The notes beneath the pieces were generated by a model. It was given only the letters and a program-made list of their open reading frames with translations, had not been told where the DNA came from and did no database searches. The position numbers and the translations under genes were made by a program. Of a stretch of DNA of 64,000 nt, positions 13,093 through 25,000 are shown piece after piece. The DNA is taken from assembly GCA_024362935.1 (NCBI GenBank), contig JANCRA010000028.1, forward strand, positions 3,756,501-3,820,500, written 5' to 3'. Position 1 is the first letter of the stretch. Every line of letters starts with the position of its first letter. This DNA is from Setophaga petechia. Its lineage: Eukaryota; Chordata; Aves; Passeriformes; Parulidae.

Positions 13093-16000
13093 CTGGGTGA
13101 AACACAGCACACTGGGTTATTTACCACACCTGGCACTTCCTACTTCTCATCCTCCTCCCACTCAACATGCCAGCTACCTTCACTGGGATTTGAACCAATG
13201 CAAGAGCCAACTAGAAAGCACAGAAAGAGCAAGATTCAGCACCAGGCAGGCTTGTGCACTGAGCTGTGAAATGACTCCTCTTTTTCCTTCACAGAAGCAC
13301 ACAAAGCTTTGGAAGGAGAAAGAAGAGCAGGCTCACTAGCAGAGAGAGGAGATTGGAGCCCCAGCCCATCTGTTCAGCAGCAGAAGCAGCATAACTGAAC
13401 AGAGCATCATCTAGACATGAGGAAGAGGATCTGCCCAAGCACCACAGGGATTTGCCTCTTCTTTCATCAGCAAGAACTGGAACAAGGCAAAGGCTCAACT
13501 CAGCCTAAGGCAGTTTGTACTTTGATGCTGAGACCAGCTCCTCACTCCTGAAGCTTATTCACTTAAAACTGACTTCAAACTTGAGGAAAGCAGTCTAAAA
13601 AAGCAAGTTTTTCCTCAGAGGCAAGAGACAGGACAGCAGCTAGTTCTGGGGCAGGAGGTCACAGACAAAGACCCTGGCACAGTGCCACAGCACTGTCAGA
13701 CAGGAGCTGGCTGTCTGAAAGAGCACAACCCCCAGTGTCCACATCTGGGGAAATGAATTCAGAAATTCCACCCAGCCACAGCAGTGTGATTCTAGGCAAA
13801 TGTTCCAGAGCTGGTCTGGTTTTGTTCATTTTTAAACAAAGAAGAAAACACACTACAGAAACACATTTACTGCAAGGTCAGACACACAGACAGGGACTCC
13901 AGGGTGGTCCAACTGATTGCCTCCCTCATCCCCTATGTGGCCTTCATGGAGACCAGCAGCAGCTGCCAGGCTGAACTCAGAACCAAAGACTCTTCTACAT
14001 CCACTGAGTCTGGCTCTCAGAGCCAGCTGGGAGGACACAGTGGAACTGGAAGCACTGTGAGACAGCTGTGAACACAGCTGAGAAGGAAGCCCACCACTGT
14101 GTGGACCTGTAGCTGCTACAGACCAAAATGTTCACTTAATTTAGGTGAGCAATGATTTGGACAGATGACTAATACTGATGTTTTCTTTGCAGCACATACA
14201 AACAGAAGAGCAGGTTAGAAGGGGAAGGAAGAGGCAGTAAAGGTAGCAAGCAGATGATGCTGGACAGGAAGGAGATAAAAACTGTTCAGATGTGGTGGCA
14301 CTGCACCAGATGCTGTTTTAGGATTCAAAATCATTACTGGCATAGCAGACTAAAACATTTACTGAATACCTCCATTCCCAGGCCCCACAAGGACCTCTGG
14401 AAAACAAAGCACTCCTATGGTCATCTTAGCCTTCCACTCCTTTGAGAATTACTCAACAAAACCACACAGCAAATGATGGTCCTTGCCCTCTGGATAACAA
14501 AAACTAGCCAAAGAATATACTCTTGGCCTTAATAGCACCATCCTTACCCTCCATGGGAAATACTGGTCTTCCATTCTTCCAGTTCCCAAGCACCCTCTTA
14601 GATTCTTCCCCCACACAAACAGTTCTCCTCTGTCTACACAGGAGAAAAAAAATAGAAAAAAGAGAGTCATTAAAAAGGAAGAATTCTATTTGTGATGCTG
14701 GCAAATGTGGCTACAGTGATTCTGGGAGTATACAGGGTTATACAGCACTATGACAGCTACCAGATTTACTTCAATGTACAATAAATGTATTTGTGTTTGG
14801 AGAAAATGGTGCCTAATGAGCAGCAGAAGAAACAAGTTCTGTGCACAAGTCTTTGTTTCCCCCTCTTACACCACCTGCTTTGGAATTTCATTTGGAGGAA
14901 GAGTGCAGCAGCAGAAATTCCAGGGAATCTTCTGTGAAGTGATTACTTTGTGCTGGAAGTTAGACAACTGCAGTTGATCTGTATCAGCCACCACCAGAGC
15001 AAATGCAGCAAGCAAGGCAGTGAGATGTGTCCCAGGCCATCACCTGGAGACTGCTGCCCTGCCTGTCTACAGCTGTGACCTTCCAATGACAGCCAGGGAA
15101 AGGCAAAACTGGTGTTCAACACAGCTGAAGAGTTTTGAGCTCCTCAGGAAAACACACAGATCTCAGAAGTGTTTGGATCAGCTCCACAGCAGAAACAACC
15201 AAAATACAATCTATAACATAACTTTTATGTATGATTAACAATTTAACCAGAACACTTTTTCTAACTCATTCTGAATACAAGGGTAGCCCATTTACAAGCA
15301 CCTTGCAACCAACCTGACAGTGTCACACATTCTGCTTGTCCCAAAGGACTCAGCCCTGCCATCTTTCCTGCTGCCAGCTGGATCTCTGAAACTGCTGCTT
15401 GATGTAAAATGACTTTCAAATTTCAAACCCTTCAAAGGCTGGGAACCCACACAGGGTGCACAGAGCACAGAACCATAACCTCTGCATATTAAATGCTTGG
15501 GTCTGCCCACCTCAGGCTGCTAACTCAGTTGGCCAGAAATGCCAAGAAACTCTGATATCTAGCATCATTTAGACTCAGTTTTAGTTTGTTCATTTATCAC
15601 ATTAATTTTCTAAACTGCTAAAGTGCAGGAGACTAACTCATTCTATACAGGAAAATGGAAAAATCTGCTGGATTTTGTGTATGATAAAAGTTTTTGTGTT
15701 AAGACAAATAACACTTTCTCAATTAAAGCAGAATTTAGCACAAAACCTATGCCAGGAACCATGCTGACACCTGTAAATGTGCTGTCTGGCTCCCTGCTGC
15801 TGCATTCCAGTCTGCCTTCAGTTTCAAGATGGGTGCATTTTTTGGGGTGTGGGGTTGGTTGTTTTTGGGCTTTTTTTGTTTGTTTTGAACTTGTTCTGGT
15901 TTTGGTTTGGTTTGTTGGCTTTTTTTTTTTTGTTGTTGTTTTTTTCTTTTCTGCCCATAACACAGCAACATGACCTCTCCTTGACAGCAGGGTGAGAAAC

Positions 16001-19000
16001 TTACTTGTGAGTGCTGCAAACTGGCTGAGCCCACAGCGAACATGAGCAACACGGGTGTCTGGGCTGAAGTCTGACCAGCCAAAAAGGCTGGGTGGGATCA
16101 TCTCTGGCTCTGCTGTCTCTGTTAGGTTTGGTCCTTTCCCAAGAATTCCATATCCCCAGACAAAAACATTTCCTTCTTCTGCATTACAATAAGAACACAT
16201 TCTGTAAGAAAGTCTGTGCTTGTGAAATTCATGCCACAACCAAAAGTTAATCAGAACCAAAGGGATATTTTCCTTTCTTCCAACTCAGTCTAACACCTTT
16301 TAATTATTTAAAATCTGCAAATAATGCCCTTCCAAATGCCTCAATCTTTTCCTAAGCTATGCAAGCAAATCAAGCCCCCCAGGCAGAATTTTCATGGGGA
16401 AATAATGCCAACACAAGAGTGAGCTGGATAAAATACTACTGACTGATGGGACAGAGGTTGAGAGTTCATTATCATGGCTTTCCTCTCTGATGCATGCCCA
16501 AACCAGCAACTGGATGTCACTCTGCCTGGCATTCTGCCTTTAGCTGGGTGTCTGGGAAAGGCAGCAGTTCACAGCATAAAAAGAGTAAATCTCTATGTCA
16601 GCTAGCTCTGGTCTCTGCATATTAGAAGCTTTGGTCATCACAATACCCCCAATTTAAATATGAACATCTTCATGGAGATAATCCTTCAAGAAAGTAATAC
16701 AATCCCCTCCCTCACTCCTCCATGCAGCAACCCCCCAGCTGTGCTCCCCAGACACTGACAGTCCAAAGAACAGTCACCAAGGACCTGCTGCAGGTTCACT
16801 GTTCTCAGAACTCCCTTCTTTCCATCCCAGTTCATTATTGATAATGATATCAATATTGATAAACATGTCAGATTCATATGGAGTCTGAAGGGCTCTACTT
16901 TCTCTCAAGTGTTGCCTTACTTCCTCCCATACCCATACTCATCACAGGCCATAGTCAGTATGACCAGCAGAGACCAGAGGAGCAGACAGCTGCCATGCTG
17001 CTGCTCCACCTGCAGAGCACCCACAGCAGCACACACTGCAGCAATGCTCTGCACTAGTGAAAACAACTCCCCTACACATTGTTAAACCATGTTTCTCACT
17101 CTCCCAGCTCTCCTCACAACATACAGTATTTCCTGTTTCCAGAACACAAGATACTTGTTTCCTAATGTTACAATCCACCTCCAGTGCAGCCTTGCACAGA
17201 GTGAATGATTCTAGAAGTGAACTCACCTGTCAGCACAATGTTGCCAGTCCCTCCACAGGCAGCCTCCTTCACCTTCCCAATCTTGAATGGCAAATGCCTG
17301 GGAACATTCACCTGTGCAGGATTGCAGAGGAGTTGTTAGACAAAAGGTAAACTGTCACAGACATCTTTTATGGAAAATCCTTTCCTTAGGATTCTTCCTC
17401 CTGAGAAGCTGAGAGGCCTCAGGAACAAAATGTAAACAATGATTATCTGCTGCTGTGGAATGAACAGGTACATCTGTGACTGGCCCATGTTGGTTGTTTC
17501 TAATTAATGGTCAGTCACAGTGAGCTGGCTCAGACAGAGACTTCAAGCCACAAGACTTTGTTATCATTCTTTCCTATCCTATTCTTAGCCAGCCTTCTGA
17601 TGAAATCCTTTCTTCTATTCTTTTAGTATAGTTTTAATATCATATAGATCATAAAATAATAAATCAAGCCTTCTGAAACATGGAGTCAGATCCTCATCTC
17701 TCCCCTCACCCTAAGACCCCTGTGAACACAGTCACAGTAAACTACAAACCAGACAAACATTTTAACTTGTTCTCTAGTTCTGGTTAGAGCTTACATACAT
17801 TGGATCCTGATACAACCTTTACTGCCTGAATTATAAAGTGAGTGCAAGTCCCAAAATTAAAAACAATCTACATGAAATTCATTAAGGTGAGGACAAGGTG
17901 GGAAAAGTTGCCTACTGGAAAGCTTACATGCATGGCAACAAGGCTGAGAATGACTAAGAACTGCTGCTTATCCCTGCCTTTTAAACTCAGACACAATGGT
18001 GAGCATGTCTTCAAGTCTTCACACTGGATTAGATCACTAAAATTCAGTCTGCAGTGGCATTTTTGAACATACTAGGGAAAAATAACTTAAAGAAAATCAC
18101 ACTTATTTGGTACAGTCCAACATAACATATGTACACAGCTTCACATATGTAAAGAGCAATCTTTGATTTCATGCCTCTGCCATTCTACACTCTGGACTGC
18201 ATTTGTATTTTAGCTCAGACTCTCAGTTTTGGCAAATGTGCCATTCATCCATTTCAGATGCCACAGCCCTCCTTCACACACCCAGTCAGGAAAACTGCTA
18301 CCCTGCACAATCTGACTGATGTCCTCAGGCCTTAGGGGTCTCAGCATTTAGGCCTACACTAAGGTTACACCCGGAGAGGCACAGGAAACAAAGCTTTCTA
18401 AAATTTTGCTAAAGCTATTCTAATACAATTGTCTGCTCTTAGCCTTCCACCAAGAGTAACTTAAGTATTAATTTCTTGACTCCATTTCCTAAAGTAGCTG
18501 TAACATGAGACCAACAGCCTAATTACCCCAGCAGTACAATGCCCAGTGTGAAGACAGCACTCTACCAATGCCCCATGTAAGTTTGCTCAAAAAAACTCTT
18601 TTATCTGTGAGACACTGAATTTGTTCAGGACTCAGTTATAAAATCACTAAGGATGTCCAAGAAAAATTCACCAGCATACAAGGTTGACTGGAAGGGACTT
18701 CCAGGGCCATCTGGATCAGCATTAAGCTCAAACTAGTATCACTTGAAATCCTAGATTAGCCAGCCAAAAAACTAACTCCTGTCCTGAAATTAGCAAAAGC
18801 ACTTGAGCTGGGTCTCAATTTGGTGCAAAGTCTATGGGATGGAGAAAGAAGAACATGGAGTTCTCAGGCTAACAAACTGGAGTGAGGTGACACAAACCTT
18901 TGCCTATCAAAGCAGGGAAATACACTGCCCCCTAAAGCTACACAAACATGTCACACAGGCTGGTTTTTAAGCTTATGTAAAAACAGCCTGCTAGAGGTGT

Positions 19001-22000
19001 TTGTATCTGCTGTAAAAAGAATCCAGAACAGGCAGAAACATGTAATTTTTAACTCTGTGCCCAGCTGCTCAACTGAAACACATAAATACACACCCTCAGG
19101 TCAACTGACCTGTGTGGTTTCTGTGACAGAGGCCAACTGCAAGTATTCTGAATTTCCCCAGCCAAAGACATCTCCTTCATCTGAAACAGCCAGACAACAG
19201 TCCCCATAGGAGGAGACCTGGATAATGTTTACTCCAGCAATGTCACCATGCAGCTTAGTAGGAACACTGGTGATGTTATAGTGTCCAAGACCTGGAAGGA
19301 AAAAAGTAGAGATTATGAGGTTTTTTCCAGACACACTTTTAATGCCTGCACAGGACCATTTTTGTCAGGCTATAACAAAATCACCCTTCCTCTGAAATAA
19401 ACCTTTCTGTCCATACTGCTTACTGTCCAGCAGCTGCAACAGACAAGCAGCCACAAACACCACTTCTAGCCACAGCCACCTCTCTGGAGTACACAACAAC
19501 TCCATACAATCATACCCTGAAGAGTCTCATATCTCTTGTCTGCATGGACCAAAGTGTTTGAAGAACAATAACCAAGCCAGGCAGATATCCCAACAGGGAT
19601 GAAATTTCACAAACTGGCTGCATCCTGTCTTCTGCAAGGAGAGCCCTGAGTGACAGCACACTGCAGTCAGTTAGACAACAGCAGGGAAAATGGAAAAGAG
19701 GCTGGGAAGCAAACATTCTAGATGACAAATTGCTGCCTGGAAAAGAGATCAGAATGTAGAGAACAGCTGAGTTATGCTATATTGGCACCAAAGAATCATG
19801 AGAAGAAATCAGCTTTGGGAGCAGCAAAACAAATAGACAGTAGGAATGACTGTGAGGAGGAAGTTCTCTGAAGGACTCCCAAGGATCCCATGCTAAAACA
19901 TGCAACTGTGACCAAAGCACTGTCAGTTCAAAAGAGCAGAACAAACCCCAAAACAAGAATCTGGAAGGCAAAGCCACCCTAAAACTGAAGACCAAAGCTT
20001 CCACATCCCCTCAGAAGCTTTGAACAGCTATACACTCTCCTCTGACTGCATGCTTGGATTGCCAGGGCAGCATCCTAAAGCTCCTCAAAAATGAACTGGA
20101 TTGTCTCAGTTTGGTTACACAAGAATACTGAAAACATCTACACACAACTGGAAACAGCAGCACCTTTCTGTCCATACATGCATGAAAAATACACATCATA
20201 ACTTCTCAATCAGGACAGCTTGCTATTTTCATCAATTCCCTGAAAAGCAAGCTGAGCTGAGTTCCTACCTGTTTGTCCATCAGCTCCCCATCCACATGCA
20301 TAGACTGAACCTTTCTTGGTTCTAAACAGACTGTGGTCCTGCCCACACACAACCTGCACACAAACAAGAACTCAGTCAGGAAAGGTTCCATGTTCAGACT
20401 TGATTTAGTGCAGCATTACTGACAGACAAACTGAGCAATGAACCTCTCTGAGGTCCATCAGCTCAGATTTTGACCTTTTCCTCCTGATCACATGGTTCTC
20501 AAGAAAGGGAAGGCCAAGAACCACAAGATACAACACAGGAAACAGAAGAATTTTCTTTATGGGAAGTGATGCTGCAGTTGATTAAAGGTCCAAAACAAGG
20601 AAAGAAAGCTTGATTCAGCAGTACAACACAATAAAAGCAGCAAAGAGTAAATAAGAGCTCTGCCTTCACAGGATGCTAACCACATCATTCTTGATGCCAG
20701 CCACAAACTGCTATGGATTCTCTGCCATGTAAGCACTCGAGGCACACAGCTGTTCTCAAATCTGTATTTATGCTGAACTAGCCATCATGTCTGCCACAGC
20801 TTGGCATGAATTAAAGCCAAGGAAAAAGCCATTCAAAAGCAGACATTAAAAATTAAACAAAGATTAAAGAGATTTAATCAACAAGTTAAGAGAGTGACTA
20901 CCAATATTAAGCACATAACTGCTGTTATCAAAGCACAAACAGGTACCAAGTATCCAACCCCCCTGAAAAAAAACCCAAAACCATGAAAAGTCCAAACAGA
21001 AGTTTTAAAAGCCTAATTCAAAACAGTTTTAGGATGAACCATGGCACAGTCTCATCAGGTGGGTGTACATGACTGTCCCTTCCTTGGAACAGGAGCAATA
21101 TCTGTCCCTGTATGGCTACAGTGGCAGAGATATCCCAACAAACTGCTCCTGTGCCTGGGAATGCTGCAGCCATGGCAGGTGTTTCTGCTGCCTGCAGCCC
21201 CTTGCTCTCCTAGGAACCTGACCTAGTGCTGGCTAGTCTAAGTGGATGGTTCCACAGCCCTTTTCTGAAAAGGCAAAGACAAAATTTAAACTCCTAAGCA
21301 ATATAAAGTGACAAAAGGAAACAAGAAATTATGACAGAAGAGAGTAGTGGAGAGCCCAGAAGCAGCCACAGTACTCTGAGTGTGGCTGAGTAGAAAAGAA
21401 GAATCATCTTGACCTGCAGGTAACACTCCTCCTAAAGCAGCTCAGGGTATCCTTAGCCTCCTCTACAGCAAAGCACATTGCTGGGTCATGGTCAGCCTGG
21501 TGTACTCTGAGCCCTTTTCCACAGAGCTGCCTCCCAGACAGTCACCCCTAGCCCACGGTGGTGTCTGAAATTGCTCTTCACCAGCAACAGGACTTGGCCA
21601 TTTCCACTGCTGAACCTGAGGAGGCTCATGCAGGCCTGTTTCTCCAGCCTCTGCATGGCAGCACCACCCTCTGGTTTATCAGCCACTCCTCAGAGTTTAA
21701 TTCATCTGCCATCTGCTGAGGGAACACTGTGTGACCCAGATCATTAATGCAAACATAAACAGGACTGGATCCCAGACCCCTGGGGCACCCCTCTTGTTAC
21801 TGGTTTCAACTGGGCTCGAGCCAATGGCTGCCAGCTCTGAGCCTGGTTCAGCTGCTCCCAATCCATTTTCAGGACTGAGTTCCTCTCACCTGGACAACTC
21901 TGCTGTCAAATTCCTTCAGCTGATGAATGAGATGGCTTCCACTGGGCACCAAACAACCACCAAGAAGAGAAAAGGCAACACAGAGGATTTCAGAAGACTG

Positions 22001-25000
22001 CAAAAAAACACAAAAGTAAACCTGCCTCTACTGAAAGCCATTTTATTACCACAAGCAGAGAAATTTGTTTGCATGTAGTTTCACTACAAAATACCTGCAC
22101 AAAGAAGGAACATAATTCTATATTCTTTTATTTAAGAAGAACTGTCATTTTTCAACTATAAGCTCTTGTGACTAGGGGTAGGGCAACCCCCAAAGACAGT
22201 CCCTAGTCTAGAATGAGCAGACACACTACATAATACTGCAGTACCCAAATAAACACTGCACCTAGCTAGAGATAATCCAGACAGCCCAGAGCACAGTGTA
22301 GTGCTAACAATCCTGTCATTTTTTCACAATACCAGGAATTATCAACAATACAATGACTGACTTCTAGTATCAAGACTAACTAAAATTACCTAATGACAGC
22401 TATTTTCTCAAACTTTACAGACCAAGTGTTGTGGATCACAGACAGAGCAATTTTTGGTCCTACTAAGGAATCAGAAACTCAACATATTCCCACTATCCAC
22501 TTACTCTATCATACTTTGAGCCTATGCTTTGGTGAGACCCACAAAAAACTCAATGAAGGAAAAGCATTACAGACTGAGAGGCAGTTACAGCAGAGAGTTC
22601 ACAAGAGGATGCCTCTTTCATAATTAAACAGCACTTCCAACATCCTCTGGAACAGCACAGGTACTCTGAGCAGCTAAAGGGAGAAAGCCCAACTACTAAC
22701 ACCAACTACCTCAAGCAATTTATGAAGGCTGGGCTCTCCCACTATGCCCTGCAAGAACTGTCCCATGCTGACACTGTTTTGTCTCTTGTGAATGTTGTCA
22801 GCAGAGTGCCCAGCATGGATTCAAAGTCAGGCTGTTTGTATGATGCCTGCAGGACAAAAGCCTGTTCTCAGACTCCTTAATCAGAACTGGCATGCTACCC
22901 AGACCTTTTCCACCTTCAGGCTTTTCTACAGGGTTGTTTTCATGCAATTATGTTTCCAACAATAAGAAAGTTCAGGATCTTTGAATTCTCACCTGTAAAT
23001 TTCATCTTCAACAACCTTCCGGCCACACTGTCCATAAGAATTGTTTCCCATTGTGAAAACTGAAAAACAATTATAAAACACACTAGTTTTATTACTGTCC
23101 AATCCCCTGAAAGCCTCTTTTCAGGTCTTCAAAATATTTTCAGGGAGTTCTAAGTCTGAAAGGTGGAACACAACAATGTAAATATTGCCATAAGCTTTTT
23201 TCAAAGTCCATTTGAATAAAAGTGACTGAATCAATTTTCACCAGCAGCACCCAGCAGTATTGTTGCAGGCACAGAGCAGTACCTGGAGCCTGCTGTGTGT
23301 CACAGTGGGGAATTCCTGGCTCATCCTGCCACTGTCAAAGACACTCAGGAACAGATCAGCATTCCCACAGGAGTGGGAATCAATGAAACAATCAGCTCAC
23401 CCACTAACAAGCTGCACTGGATCACTTGGTGCACTGAAGCCACTGCACCAGAGAGTTCCCAGAGATGTGGAGACAAAATTCACAAACCAGATCTTCTCTA
23501 TAAAGGACTACTAATTAATTAATTGCTTTTATAAACATAGCACTCTGGGCCTCAAAGGGGAAGTAACACAGGAGCACTGGCACAGTCACCCAAATCTGCA
23601 TTCAAAACCACATCAGGGTGAGCAAGACAAACAGGCTGCACTCAGCCAGGCCTGGGGCTAGACAAACAAACCTTGTAGTAAAAAGCTCCCAACACATTTA
23701 CAGCTTGAGCCAAGTGAAGCTCACAGCTCTCCCTCACTGAAGCAATCCCACAAAGGCCAACAGCTGCCTGCATCCCACTTACAGTGCAAACAGCCCACCT
23801 GGGATACAGTTCTGAAGGACAGAAGAGAATTTTTTTCAAGCTTTTAGTAAAAGCATAGCCAGGCACCCACAGACATCACCAGCACAAGCAACACTGTACC
23901 TCCTTCACTATCTGTCAGGACCAGGGAATGGGCTCTCCCACAGGACACTTGCAAGACTCGAGTCTGCTGTGGTTTCTGCAGTGGTAATGGAATTGGAGAT
24001 GGTTCCAAGACATAGTCATAGGCCTTAGCTAAAGGGAAAGAGAACCATTTTAAGTTAGTCAATTCCACAAAGTAAATTCAACTTAAATCTGCTGATCCTG
24101 TTGTACATTCACACACTCATTTTTGCTCTGTTATAAAAGCAGACACATTTTAGAAAGCCAAGACACTAACCAAAGAGGCTGACAGGGATTTATCACAGAG
24201 GGAAGAAGGTAAAAGCTATGGAGATAGCTGAAGCCAATCACTGCCTAAACAAAAGTCAACCATAACTAGAGAGTGAATGTTATTAAGGCTTCAGGTGCCA
24301 GAATTGTGAAACTGAGGCTTTCACCCACATGTTCAACCACTTCAATGAATACAGCTGCATTACTAGAGCTTAATACCATGCATAAATATTCTGTGCAACT
24401 GGGGATATTGCAAACAAGGTACAGGAGCAACAATCACAAAAATGTATCAGGAAAGGTGAACAAAAAATCTTAAAGAAAAGTAGATTACAGGCATTTTCAG
24501 AAATAAGGAATGCAAGAAAGACTAGCTAGTGTAAGTCTATAGGGAGTAAGATATCCAACGTTTATGAAAAATGACATGCTGTACTTTAAAAAGATTTAGC
24601 AACTCGAAGAACATGGACAGAATCAGTTACAGTCAACTTGGGATGGGGGGGAAAGGACAGCAAACCATAAATCAATACTAGGGAAAAAGTTAAGAGGAGA
24701 TAAAAAGCCTTGATATCAAAGTTACTGTAATAGGTAATCCTGGAGGACTCAAAGCAATAATGCACATAGGCAGTAGTGCTTTACTGGTTCTCAATAAAAA
24801 TAAAAACTTAAAAAAAAAAAAAAAAACCAACAACAAAACCAATTAAACAAACAACAACAAAAAACCCACCTAAGATTTTAAAAAAATTAAAATTAAAAAA
24901 TCTACAGAAGGTCTTTTGCAGTAAGACACTACTGGATGTGAGGACAGAAGCCTGTCAATGGTGGACATCTGCCATGCAATAGAGCAGGAACTTAAAAAAC

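Noticed and set aside
15643..16260. 205-codon minus-strand frame read as one exon
   Set aside because: Only 16005-16178 is RCC1L exon 9. The Lys/Thr-rich remainder is translation of the A-rich intron tract after the gtaagt donor.
18680..18740. Possible CR1 or older LINE scrap
   Set aside because: Only one phrase (GACTGGAAGGGACTTCCAGG) resembles a CR1 segment, which is too short to call.
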